DNA from: an uncultured Bacteroidales bacterium
GTDB lineage: Bacteria; Bacteroidota; Bacteroidia; Bacteroidales; FEN-979
Direction of reading: 5' to 3'
NCBI GenBank assembly: GCA_903877385.1
Contig: CAIRDP010000053.1
Span: 1 to 64,000 of the forward strand
DNA: 64,000 nt
The translations under genes and the position numbers were made by a program. Below, piece by piece: positions 19,101-27,857 of the stretch; position 1 is the stretch's first letter; every line of letters begins with the position of its first letter. The notes below the pieces were generated by a model that worked only from the letters and a program-made list of their open reading frames with translations, had not been told where the DNA came from and searched no databases.

Positions 19101-21262
19101 TCTGAAACAGGAACATATTCGCTGCCTGTCTGTGTTCTGAAAATTTCAGGGATACTACCGTTTTGAATCTGAATAATTCCCTCAGGCCGGGCCTTGCTGA
19201 ACCTGAATACAGTATTCAGGGGTTCATGCCTTGCGCATACCCGGTTGAGCGCTTGCTCAAGCCTTACGATATCCAGGGTCCCTGTGAGTGTTATACAGTA
19301 AAAGATATTATAGGACGAAAGTTCCGGCTCGGCCTGATGCATAAACCATAAGGCTTTCTGGTTTTCCGACAGTCCGGTTTGCTTCACCTGGCCGGACTCA
19401 TGCTTAACGGAAAGCTCTGCGGATGGTACAATAGGCAAAGATTCGCTTTTGGAGACTTCTGCTCGTTGCACCTTTATTTTGGCAGAATCCGAAGAAATCT
19501 GCTTTAAGAGTTTCCCCGGGCTGGGGCAATCGAAAATGTTTTTGATCTGTACAGGAATACCAGCCCTGGCTTGCAGATCCATCGCCAATGCATTTGCCTT
19601 CAGCGAATTTCCTCCAAGGTCAAAGAAATTATCTTCCAGCCCCAGGCCCTCCAGGCCCAGGTTTTCTTCCCATATCCTTAACATTTGTTTTTCAGAAGCA
19701 GTTGAAGGCGAAACCACGGGGTAGCTCAGTTCAGGCCTCCGGGCTCCCGGAAGCGGAAGGGATTTTCGGTCAATTTTGCCATTGGGCAACTGGGGGAAAT
19801 TTTCGAGTGTAACAAAGACCTCAGGTATCATAAAATCAGGTAAAGTGCGCATCAGTATTTTACGCAACTCATTTACAGGCAGGGAGAGGTCTCCTTTGAA
19901 GGAAAGATAGGCACATAGCCTGTTCCCGTTCCGGCTGTCATTCACCACTTTTGCAACAGCATGCCTTACTTCAGGGATTAACAGCAAGGCCTGCTCAATC
20001 TCAGGGAGTTCGATGCGGTAACCTCGTATTTTCACCTGCTGGTCTTTACGCCCCAGGTAAATCAGTTTCCCTGATCCGTCTTCCTTTACAAGGTCCCCGC
20101 TGCGGTAATATCTTACAGTATCTTTTCCGTTTCTTTTCAGGTTTACGAAAACGCTATCAGTGAGTTCAGGGAGGTTCAGGTACCCCCTTGCGATGCCATC
20201 CCCGCTGGCAAGAAGTTCTCCTGTTTCTCCAGGCAGAACAGCTTGCAGGTCATCGCCTGCAATACAAATGCTTGTTCCTTCAAGAGGTTTCCCGATATGG
20301 GCAGCCTCACCCGGGAGCAATGGTCCGGCAGTAAGGTTGGCCGTGGCTTCCGTGGGGCCGTAAAGGTTCCAAAGCTTAAGGCCGGGCAATAAACCGAAAG
20401 TTCTTTTAAGTAAAATATCGCTTACAGCTTCTCCTGACAGGTAAACACATGAAGGCGCTGCCTTGTCGGCACCATTTGCGTCAACAGTTTCCATGTAATC
20501 AAGGATCTCCGACCAGAGTGTAGGAACGCAATAAAGTCCCGTACCGGGATGGGAGGCATACCATTGTGCCAGCTTCCCGGGCTGCCTTATCAGCAATGGA
20601 TCCAGGATATGTAGCGTTTTCCCGGATAAAAGAGTGGAATAGAATTGTGTTACGGCTGCCGCAAAGATGAAGGAAGATGTCAATGGCAGCCCCACCCCGG
20701 TTGCCGGGATGACATGCCTGCAGAACCAGTGGATGTAATAGCTGAGGTTACGGTGCTCTATCATCACCCCTTTGGGCTTCCCTGTTGAACCTGATGTATA
20801 GAGTATATAGGCAAGATCAGATGCCTGAATGCTTGCCGGCTCCGGCTCTCTTTTTTTGCTCATGTCGTTCAGTCCTGCCCAATCAGGAATGAACCATTGA
20901 TTATGATCATCATGAAAGGACTGGGACGGTAAATCGTCCGTGATCACCAGACTTGCGCCGGCATCACGGAGTATATACCGAATCCTGTCTTCCGGAAAAG
21001 CAGTTGACAGCGGAACATATGCCGCCCCGGATTTCAGAACGGCAAGAACCGAAATGGCAAGCCTGGCCGAAGGGGTAAGATAAATCCCGGCTACGGACCC
21101 TGAACTTATTCCTTTTTGCTTCAGGTCACAGGCGAGGTTTGTCGAAAGCCGGTCCAGTTCCGGGTAACTTAAACTTTCATCCTGAAATTCGATGGCCTTC
21201 AGGTCAGGTCCGACTGCCGTATTCCGAAAGATCTCCTCATGTAAGGGAATGAACCTGTTCAT
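16139..21262 (-). CDS. NRPS loading plus first extension module, A-T-C-A-T
   Basis: This 1707-residue protein has five domains: A1 (20-500), T1 (Ser553, LGGNS), C (about 625-1065, HHIVFDG at 761-767), A2 (1085-1580) and T2 (Ser1633, VGGHS). It starts directly with an A domain and so should load the starter. In A1 the residue equivalent to GrsA Asp235, which holds the alpha-amino group, is Ala201. The whole pocket read by eye is A A T Y Y S L A N K. That argues for a substrate without a normal alpha-amine (aryl, fatty, keto/hydroxy or omega-amino acid). In A2 the pocket is D1284 I L Q I G L V Y K, close to the remembered Gly code DILQLGLIWK, so Gly is predicted. There is no E or TE domain. It is the first synthetase in the operon. 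Confidence 0.92.
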   Translation of the reverse strand: MNRFIPLHEEIFRNTAVGPDLKAIEFQDESLSYPELDRLSTNLACDLKQKGISSGSVAGIYLTPSARLAISVLAVLKSGAAYVPLSTAFPEDRIRYILRDAGASLVITDDLPSQSFHDDHNQWFIPDWAGLNDMSKKREPEPASIQASDLAYILYTSGSTGKPKGVMIEHRNLSYYIHWFCRHVIPATGVGLPLTSSFIFAAAVTQFYSTLLSGKTLHILDPLLIRQPGKLAQWYASHPGTGLYCVPTLWSEILDYMETVDANGADKAAPSCVYLSGEAVSDILLKRTFGLLPGLKLWNLYGPTEATANLTAGPLLPGEAAHIGKPLEGTSICIAGDDLQAVLPGETGELLASGDGIARGYLNLPELTDSVFVNLKRNGKDTVRYYRSGDLVKEDGSGKLIYLGRKDQQVKIRGYRIELPEIEQALLLIPEVRHAVAKVVNDSRNGNRLCAYLSFKGDLSLPVNELRKILMRTLPDFMIPEVFVTLENFPQLPNGKIDRKSLPLPGARRPELSYPVVSPSTASEKQMLRIWEENLGLEGLGLEDNFFDLGGNSLKANALAMDLQARAGIPVQIKNIFDCPSPGKLLKQISSDSAKIKVQRAEVSKSESLPIVPSAELSVKHESGQVKQTGLSENQKALWFMHQAEPELSSYNIFYCITLTGTLDIVRLEQALNRVCARHEPLNTVFRFSKARPEGIIQIQNGSIPEIFRTQTGSEYVPVSEALEHARNAAKQPFKLETGPLYRVILYKTRENRHLLAFIVHHIVFDGFSFGIFLRDLSFLYDNADTPEKSGPADGSSSYAGFCREEQEYLDGPEYTEDKRYWKEQLFQAPTFFEIPTDFIRPGLPSREGGQLRRMISPDTRSGLRKLSDIHGTSMFMTCLAAFSVLLYRHSGRTDFLIGSPVANRFKKSFLSGIGYFVNTMLFRTRLDPGSTFSGLLGSVKDLVLENLSHSRFPLSHLTEILNTERIQGSNPFFQLMFAFHETPWEFSTVAGVSGKAREEFFGRSKFDLFAEIFDSPGETEIVLTYSSGLYHEGTMEILLDHFIQIIEQICIAPETRVSAFNLISGREFRRIVYEWNQTAVSHNAKGTVNDLIALQAAKTPALPALVSRKEFITYAEMDRRTAIMCANLQLLGVGRGVPVGIHMDNSPNMLICILAVFRTGGIYIPLDPWYPEERLRYITEKTKIRFLVVDEEAQKESKKKLAGQVIPVSDLLNEVSGQVSGITPESGQPEDLAYIIFTSGSTGSPKGVMIRHDSLLNFLVWMKKELNVSDRDTFLSTTSINFDISFLELFTPLISGARLVLEKRSEIQAPERIEAILNEMQVNTVQFVPSGLKALCDAGVLKRARYLENIISGGEKLSRPLQEQILKDSGAGLINLYGPTEATVYMAYWHCLRGSTLRMVPIGHPISNALIYILDENLNPLPAGIPGEVYIGGPVLAEGYFEDPIQTGSRFLPDPFTGDPASRIYKTGDLGRFLWDGAVEFLGRIDQQVKLRGFRIEPGEVESTILRFPGIKRVAVDALEHKEEDVRLTAFIVPEPGMTILENELRDFLRLHLPAYMIPGSFIIAPSFPSLPNGKTDFKALLNLRPGSPVIPDFIHRRMNETELFLSGIWKEILDHESFTPQDNFFEVGGHSLLLVRMKDLIAGKLKTEVSIVDLFHYPSIRSLAAFLRKDKPDTAMDDIAKRAAMRNRNIRQQIMKRIFPDNNQS

Positions 21263-21303
21263 CTATTAGTTGCTGCCTGAATAACACCCTCGGTTTAATT
21301 GTT

Positions 21304-22833
21304 TTACTTAACGCTGAAGTCCCAGAGATTATACCTCAGCAACTGATCTGAATTTGCAGGAAAGTCCCCGATCAGGTATTTCAGCATGATAATCTTGGTT
21401 ATAATTGCCTGTCGTCCTGTTTCCAGATTCAGGAGGGAGGTATTATAATCCATATATGTATTGATCACATTGATCTGGGTGGATGATCCCATTTTCAACT
21501 TGTGAATCTCATTATCATATGTTTTTTTCTCAAGAATTGAAAGTTCAACCTGGTTTTTAAATATGGGGATGAGGTGCCCCAGGTCGCTTAAGAGCTGAAA
21601 GATCTGCATCCTGGAATCGAATTTTAGTTTCTCGAGCTGAACTTTATTGAATTCGTAGGATGAAAGCCTGCTCAGGTACTCGCCCTTTCGTTCCTCATTT
21701 TTAAAAGGGATTTTGTAGGAGAGGGTAAGATTCACCGAAGATCCGGGTGATCCGCTTGAAAAGGTCTGGTTGAAATCCGAAAAAGGCTGGTATGCCGTTG
21801 TTCCGAAATACAAATAGCGGAGATCCAGGTTAAGATCATTCATCTTATTGTACTTGGCTCCCTGCATTTCGATCATGGTTGCCGTAGTCGCCAGTTCCTG
21901 GCTTTTATAGTAACTGGTATTGACCACCATGGAATCAACGTTCTTAATAATATATTTGCCATATCGTTCAACGGGGAAAGATCCCGGATCGGGCAAAGAA
22001 TCAAGAAAAAGCGGAAGATGTGAAGTGCTGAGCGTTCCTTTCATCCCAATTGATGTGATAAGGTCATACAATGAGTTTGTGACCTGGTTTCTTGCTTCTG
22101 AATATTGCTGGTTGATGTTGTACTCATAAGCCTGTGCGCGGTAGATTTCAGCCTGGGCTATCTGCTCATCAGTAATCATTGCCTTGATATCCGATACGTA
22201 TTCTTTCGCATCCTTGTTGGCTTCCTTAAGTATCTTGAGTACCCTGGCCCGCTGATAGACATTGTAATAATAGGTCAGTGTGTTTTTAATGAAACGGCAA
22301 ATCTCATCCGAAAATGAAACATTCTGGGATTTATTCATCATCAGGGTCGAAAGGAAAGCTACATTACTGGTATTATGTTTTCCAAGATCACGCAGCAGGG
22401 GCATGGTTACACCGGCCCACATCCCCGATGCATTGACAGGCATGTTTGTGCTTGGAAAATAATCAGGGACCCCCGAAATTATCTCGGTTTCGGTGGAAAG
22501 CTTGAAGCCTGTATAAAATTTTATCCCCAGGCGGGTCGGGACCAGAAGTTGTCCCGTAAGATAGTAGGAATTCATGAATGTGACAGCAGGGTCAGTGCCC
22601 AAATAGCCGTAAGTATTTAATGTGAGCTGTGGATTAAACGCACCTTTGGAGCTGGTTAACTGTCCCTGGCTCTCTCCCAGGACTTGTTTTTTCAGGCGGA
22701 TGTCGAAATTTGTTTCAAGACCAAATTGTAAAACACGGAAAATCGAAAGGGAGTCATAGTTAAATAGCTGCTGGCTGGTTGCAGCAGTGATCCCCGCTGC
22801 AAGCAGGACTAAAATCAGTATGGTCTTTTTCAT
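21304..22833 (-). CDS. TolC-like outer-membrane efflux protein of the biosynthetic operon
   Basis: The 509-residue protein has a signal peptide (start chosen at MKKTILIL, 22833; an upstream Met at 22845 is also in frame) and the long helical repeats of outer-membrane factors, including two 'SPGSSVNLTLSYKIPF'-like barrel strands and coiled-coil stretches. It probably forms the outer-membrane duct for the HlyD/ABC exporter encoded just upstream. The gap to the ABC gene is 58 bases and to the NRPS 41 bases, all on one strand. Similarity is to the TolC superfamily in general. Confidence 0.8.
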   Translation of the reverse strand: MKKTILILVLLAAGITAATSQQLFNYDSLSIFRVLQFGLETNFDIRLKKQVLGESQGQLTSSKGAFNPQLTLNTYGYLGTDPAVTFMNSYYLTGQLLVPTRLGIKFYTGFKLSTETEIISGVPDYFPSTNMPVNASGMWAGVTMPLLRDLGKHNTSNVAFLSTLMMNKSQNVSFSDEICRFIKNTLTYYYNVYQRARVLKILKEANKDAKEYVSDIKAMITDEQIAQAEIYRAQAYEYNINQQYSEARNQVTNSLYDLITSIGMKGTLSTSHLPLFLDSLPDPGSFPVERYGKYIIKNVDSMVVNTSYYKSQELATTATMIEMQGAKYNKMNDLNLDLRYLYFGTTAYQPFSDFNQTFSSGSPGSSVNLTLSYKIPFKNEERKGEYLSRLSSYEFNKVQLEKLKFDSRMQIFQLLSDLGHLIPIFKNQVELSILEKKTYDNEIHKLKMGSSTQINVINTYMDYNTSLLNLETGRQAIITKIIMLKYLIGDFPANSDQLLRYNLWDFSVK

Positions 22834-22891
22834 CGCTTTGTTCACCTTGTTTGTTGTATGTTCTCCAAAAACGATTTTCAGGTTAAGAGTA

Positions 22892-25651
22892 TCATGCCAG
22901 CTGCCGTTTGGTCAGTTCGGCAAAGAATCCATTTTTATCAAGGAGCTCCTGGTAAGTGCCTTCTTCGATAAGCTGGCCTTTATCGAGAACGAAAATCCGG
23001 TCGGCATTGATGATGGTACTCAGCCGGTGTGCGATCACGATGCGTGTAGCTTTCATTTTCTCAACACTGAAACTTACGATCTGCTGGGTTTCATTGTCAA
23101 GGGCACTGGTTGCTTCGTCAAAGATCAGGATCCTGGGGTTGCGTATCAATGCCCTTGCAATAATAATTCTCTGCTGTTGCCCGCCCGATAAGGTATCGCC
23201 TCCCGGAGGCAGGATAGTGTACATTTTATTGGGCAGGTTGTTGATCTCATCTGCACATCCTGCCAGTTCAGCCGCTTTCCAGGCATCATCTTCGGTGTAC
23301 AACGAAGAACCTGTTATATTGTAAAGAACTGTCCCCTGCATGATCCTCGAATTCTGCAATACAACCCCCAGCTGATCCCGCACCCCCCGGATGTCAAGTC
23401 CGTCAAGTTCCTTGTTATCAAAAAGGATGCTTCCTACATGATAATTTTCAAACCCAAGAAGCAGCCTGATCAATGTGGATTTGCCCGAACCTGAACTGCC
23501 AGTAAATGCAACAAACTGTCCGGGATGAATCGTCAGGTTGATATCTTTAAGGCTCCAGTCGGGAGAATCGGGGTATTTAAAACTCAATTGGGTGATCTCT
23601 ATGCTGCCGCTGAGCTCTCCTGGATCCAGCTTTTCGTTCATGTCTTCAGTGTCGGCTTCAAGTATCGGCTGAAACAGCTGGTAAGTAGGCTTGATGTTCA
23701 GAAGGGGGACGGTCACCATGAAGGTCTGGATCAATGCTCCCTGGAAACTCAGGTATGCGGAGTTGAACGCTACAAAATCCCCTATGCCGAAGCCGGGAAG
23801 TCCCGACCTGAAGATGCTGTATACCCTGATGAAGATCAGCATGGAGGCGAGTACGGGAAAGGTAACGGTAAAAATTTCAGCAACCATCAGCAATACCCGT
23901 TTCTGGCGGTAATGATCCTTTTGCTGTGAATAGCGTTCGGCCCAGAGCGAGAATACTTTTTCTTTGCTGCCGGTAACCCTGATCTTGTTAATTCCGCGGA
24001 TAGCCATCAGCAGGAAGCCCGAGATCATGGCATCCATGCGGCGCATGAACACAACATGTTTATATGCCAAAAGGCTTATTGTAAGAGTAAATCCGGCAAC
24101 AACAAGACCCAAGACAAGAGCAAGAAGAGCCAGTTTAAGGTCATAGAAAAATAAAAGGGCAAGATAAAAGACCGAGAAGATGCCCGATATCATTGCACCA
24201 AGAACGGTGGTCGACAGCGTATCGCGAATTCGCTCAATGCCCATGCTTCGTTCAGCCAGGTTGCCGGGGCTGTAATTCCTGAAGAAATCCACTTTAAGCG
24301 AGAGTATCCTGTCCCAGAGTGCCGACTGCAGCTTATACCCTGCTTTCCCTGCCATCCTGAGGACCGCAATCGATTTGGCAAAATTCAGAAGCCCGATGGT
24401 GATCACACAGATCACCATGATGCCGCCGATCTGCCATAATTCATGCGTATTCCCGCCCGGAATAACAGTATTGAAAACATATCCTCCAACAATCGGGATG
24501 AGAAGAGCAAGGAGAGCACCGATAATTCCGATCACCATAAAGCTGATGATATCGCGGTATGTGAACTGAAGGGCGAAGCGGAACAGGTCTTTCCCGTTGA
24601 GTTTTCCTTTCGGGAAAGGTGTAAAAAAACTATAGGCTTTTGTATCAAGGAGGCGGTTAACCGATTCGTGAACCACTTCCTTTTTCCGGTTCTTCAGGTC
24701 AACCATCCAGTAGCCTGTGGTTCCTTTGGAAAGAAGGGCGACAGGCGTCTGGCCATCCTTTAGAAAACCAAGCATGGAACCTGCATTACTGGTCCACCAG
24801 TGAGGGTCAAGAGTGACCATCCTTGAACGGATGTTTGAAGCCCTGAGCAAATTCCAGAGAAAATCGTGTTTCCCGCTGATCCGGTTTCCCGGGTCAGCAA
24901 ATTCTATTCTTTCTTCTTTACCGATCAGTTTGCAGGTCTGTAACAGGAGCATCCTGGGATTTACGGCAGCGTCGATATTACTGGATGCACGCCTTTCGTC
25001 ACCGAACAGGTCATCGGTGGTTTTCCCAGAAATAATGGACTTGAACCTGCTCAATGCATTATAAACCGAGTTCTTCCTGAAGGCATAAGTGTCTTTTACA
25101 TGTTCAAGTGAAATCTTCTGGTCTTCTGTACAGAGTTTCCTCAGCACAGGGACGATGCGCTCATTATTGAAGCTGAACCAGTAAGACAGCAATTGTTCAT
25201 TTGAGCCGCTGTATTTTTTCAGCAACTCTGCCATGAAAGAAGTCACGGATATTTCCCCGTTCAACTGTGATAATATGCCTAAATTATCCAGGGCCTCTGA
25301 GATTCCGATTGACCATTTGTCAATTAAAAACCTTGCATAATCAGGGTTTTCAGATAACAGCCTGTTCATTGAACCGGGATCAAGTATCCCCAGTGTACTG
25401 GCATTTAATGCACTGAGCACAAGGGTAATGGAATCGTTCGTCAAGAAAGCTGGTAACAGGAAGGGGGCCGTTATGCGGAAGAGGAACAAGCGGCGTCCAG
25501 GGCCGGTTGGAAGTTTTTCCATGTAGAAAACGTCGGCCTCACCCGTTTCCAGGTAAAAAGCAAGCGGTTTGTCGCTATGCAACGATCGAACCTTGTTGCT
25601 GGGCAACTGCTCGTTGCTGGTATAAAATCCGGAAATCGCCTGTGGCTCCAT
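22892..25651 (-). CDS. NHLM-type ABC transporter, permease/ATPase without peptidase (ABC2)
   Basis: The 919-residue protein has about 330 N-terminal residues of the kind seen in the second ABC protein of NHLM (nitrile hydratase leader microcin) exporters. Six membrane helices follow (about 350-620). The ATPase has Walker A GSSGSGKST, signature LSGGQQQR and Walker B ILIFDEATSALD. All ATPase motifs look intact. It begins one base after the stop of the C39-like ABC gene, so the two probably form a heterodimer. In known NHLM systems such a pair exports a peptide after leader removal. Here the partner's peptidase is degenerate. Family assignment is by remembered architecture, not by a search. Confidence 0.82.
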   Translation of the reverse strand: MEPQAISGFYTSNEQLPSNKVRSLHSDKPLAFYLETGEADVFYMEKLPTGPGRRLFLFRITAPFLLPAFLTNDSITLVLSALNASTLGILDPGSMNRLLSENPDYARFLIDKWSIGISEALDNLGILSQLNGEISVTSFMAELLKKYSGSNEQLLSYWFSFNNERIVPVLRKLCTEDQKISLEHVKDTYAFRKNSVYNALSRFKSIISGKTTDDLFGDERRASSNIDAAVNPRMLLLQTCKLIGKEERIEFADPGNRISGKHDFLWNLLRASNIRSRMVTLDPHWWTSNAGSMLGFLKDGQTPVALLSKGTTGYWMVDLKNRKKEVVHESVNRLLDTKAYSFFTPFPKGKLNGKDLFRFALQFTYRDIISFMVIGIIGALLALLIPIVGGYVFNTVIPGGNTHELWQIGGIMVICVITIGLLNFAKSIAVLRMAGKAGYKLQSALWDRILSLKVDFFRNYSPGNLAERSMGIERIRDTLSTTVLGAMISGIFSVFYLALLFFYDLKLALLALVLGLVVAGFTLTISLLAYKHVVFMRRMDAMISGFLLMAIRGINKIRVTGSKEKVFSLWAERYSQQKDHYRQKRVLLMVAEIFTVTFPVLASMLIFIRVYSIFRSGLPGFGIGDFVAFNSAYLSFQGALIQTFMVTVPLLNIKPTYQLFQPILEADTEDMNEKLDPGELSGSIEITQLSFKYPDSPDWSLKDINLTIHPGQFVAFTGSSGSGKSTLIRLLLGFENYHVGSILFDNKELDGLDIRGVRDQLGVVLQNSRIMQGTVLYNITGSSLYTEDDAWKAAELAGCADEINNLPNKMYTILPPGGDTLSGGQQQRIIIARALIRNPRILIFDEATSALDNETQQIVSFSVEKMKATRIVIAHRLSTIINADRIFVLDKGQLIEEGTYQELLDKNGFFAELTKRQLA

Positions 25652-25652
25652 A

Positions 25653-27827
25653 TCAGTTGAGATTTACCAGTTTATAATAAAGCCCCTGCTGATTTTTGAT
25701 CATTTCATCATGGGTACCCCTTTGGGCGACTTTCCCTTTGTCAAGGACGATGATTTCATCACAATCGCGTATGGTGCTTAGCCTGTGGGCAATGATCAGG
25801 GTTGTGCATCCCCTGCGGCGAATGTTGTTGTCGATGATCTTTTCGGTATTGGCATCGAGTGCGCTGGTCGCTTCATCCATCACAAGAATGCTCGGGTTTA
25901 CAACCAATGCGCGGGCAATTTCTATCCGCTGTCTTTGTCCCCCGCTCATGTTGCTGCCTGCATTGATGAGGATTCCATTGTACCCCCCTGGTCTCGAAGA
26001 GATGATGTCATGTATGCATGCATCCTTTGTGGCCTGGATGATATCGGGTGTTGCCAGGGTGTTATTCCACATGGTAATATTGTCATTGACGGTCCCTTTG
26101 AAAAGAAAAATTTCCTGGTCTACCAGTGAAACGGAATTTCTTATGACATCCTGGGCAATAGCAGTCCGCTCGCGTCCGTCAAACAGTACCTCCCCTGCCC
26201 AGGGATGGTACAGGCCGGCAACCAGTTTTGCAAGGGTGGACTTTCCTGAACCTGAGCCCCCGACCAGGGCAATTCGTTTCCCGGGTTCCACATGAAGTGA
26301 AAAGTTTTCTATCAGGGGCTCCCGGAACCTGTCATATCCGAAAGTGACATTTTGAAAATCCAGGAACCCGTTCAGTTTGGAGGCCGCGGGAGTGAGGCTT
26401 GCAGGATCGTCGCTGACCTCGTTTTTGAAGTAGATGTCTTCATTGGTTGATAAAGCATCCTGTATGGTATTCAGGTTGCTCTTTGCCACCTGCAGGTCGC
26501 TTCCCATGGAAACCACTGATTTAACGGGACCGGTAAAATTTGACATCAGGCTTTGGAATGCGATGAAAATACCAACAGTCATCTCCCCGTAAATAACCAG
26601 CAGGCCTCCCAGCGTAAGAAGGATTATATTGTTCAGGTTTGAAAGGAAATCAGGCAGGGCGTCAAGCAGGTTGGATGTTACATTAAGTCTCTGGTCAAAC
26701 ACCACCGCGTTGGTAAGGCTTCCTGACCACAAGCCGTAAAAATCGTTCTCAGAACCCGTGGCTTTGATGGTTTCTATCTGTTCAAGCCCCACGCCGGCCG
26801 TACTGAATGTACTCTGGTTGCGTTCAAATAACAACTGGTTCAGGGTTGAGCGTTTTTCGGAAATAATGCGGAGAACCAAGAGGTTTACAAGGATCACGGT
26901 AACACCTATAACGGTAAGCAGGAGATTATACTGTATCATGACGATCGCATAGAACACAACCGTGATCATGTTTGAAATGGTGGCAGTTAGTTCGGTTGAA
27001 AGCAATGAAGCCAGGTCGTCGTTAAGTTGAACGCGTTTGAAAATTTCGCCTGGCTGCCGGCTCATAAAGAAACGGATCGGCAGCTTCAGTATATGCATCA
27101 GAAGTTTCGATGATTCAACGATGGCAAGCTTCAGCTCCAGTTTGACGAGGATCTTCTGTTGCAGGTAAGTAAGAATGCCATTGAAAAAGAAAAGCCCCGC
27201 GATCAGGACAAGCATGGGCCTAAAGTAGCCAGGCTGATTCAGGTTGATGATATCGTCGAAAAACAGCTTGTTCAATCCTGCCATAATGATTGCAGGGAGT
27301 ACAAGTATTGTACCGCAGATAAGGACAAATGCCAGGTCGATCCGATTCGGCTTTATCCGGATCCATACCCTTTCAAAAAAAATATTCCGGTTTTTATCAG
27401 GTTTGAAATCAGGCCCCGGGATGATGGTCACCACCGTTCCGTCAAATACGTTCTCCAGGTCCTGTGCATTTAGTTTTTTTTGCCCCTCACGGGTATCGTT
27501 CAAGAGGTAAAATTCCTTGCCATACCCGGTCAGAACACTGTAATACCCTCCCTGGATCCCAATGATTACGGGCATTGGCATAGTTTTCAGCTGGGCCACG
27601 CTGCAAAGGCGCACTTCCGATTTAAAGGAGTGGGCAATAGCAACCTTCATCAGGCGTTCAGCAGGGATCTTTGAATTGTCCGAAACTCCGCATTCCTGAT
27701 TCAACGTATCCTTGGCGGGATAGCAATGGTAATACGAAAAAACCATAGTCAGTGCAACTGCACCGGATTCATTTTCCCCGATCTGAAGATTGACCGGAAC
27801 CTTTTTTTTCACACGCTCGCTGCTCAT
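25653..27827 (-). CDS. NHLM-type ABC transporter with degenerate C39 peptidase domain (ABC1)
   Basis: The 724-residue exporter has an N-terminal C39-like domain (1-130), six membrane helices (about 150-450) and an ATPase domain (Walker A GGSGSGKST, signature MSGGQRQR, Walker B ILVMDEATSALD). The C39 fold is recognisable (Gln15, then SGAVALTMVFSYY; later GGYYSVLTG; then NDTREG). The catalytic Cys position is Ser21 and the catalytic His position is Tyr95; Asp111 is kept. The domain should therefore bind rather than cut a substrate, as in the C39-like domain of HlyB. The gene lies between the HlyD (30-base gap) and ABC2 genes. It probably exports the operon's product or the 93-residue peptide without leader cleavage. 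Confidence 0.85.
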   Translation of the reverse strand: MSSERVKKKVPVNLQIGENESGAVALTMVFSYYHCYPAKDTLNQECGVSDNSKIPAERLMKVAIAHSFKSEVRLCSVAQLKTMPMPVIIGIQGGYYSVLTGYGKEFYLLNDTREGQKKLNAQDLENVFDGTVVTIIPGPDFKPDKNRNIFFERVWIRIKPNRIDLAFVLICGTILVLPAIIMAGLNKLFFDDIINLNQPGYFRPMLVLIAGLFFFNGILTYLQQKILVKLELKLAIVESSKLLMHILKLPIRFFMSRQPGEIFKRVQLNDDLASLLSTELTATISNMITVVFYAIVMIQYNLLLTVIGVTVILVNLLVLRIISEKRSTLNQLLFERNQSTFSTAGVGLEQIETIKATGSENDFYGLWSGSLTNAVVFDQRLNVTSNLLDALPDFLSNLNNIILLTLGGLLVIYGEMTVGIFIAFQSLMSNFTGPVKSVVSMGSDLQVAKSNLNTIQDALSTNEDIYFKNEVSDDPASLTPAASKLNGFLDFQNVTFGYDRFREPLIENFSLHVEPGKRIALVGGSGSGKSTLAKLVAGLYHPWAGEVLFDGRERTAIAQDVIRNSVSLVDQEIFLFKGTVNDNITMWNNTLATPDIIQATKDACIHDIISSRPGGYNGILINAGSNMSGGQRQRIEIARALVVNPSILVMDEATSALDANTEKIIDNNIRRRGCTTLIIAHRLSTIRDCDEIIVLDKGKVAQRGTHDEMIKNQQGLYYKLVNLN

Positions 27828-27857
27828 GACAAGGTCTCGATTGATTGATGATGAGGA

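Noticed and set aside
25696-26295. 199-residue plus-strand frame inside the ABC1 gene
   Set aside because: It is antisense to intact Walker and signature motifs of the ABC ATPase, which are clearly the coding strand.
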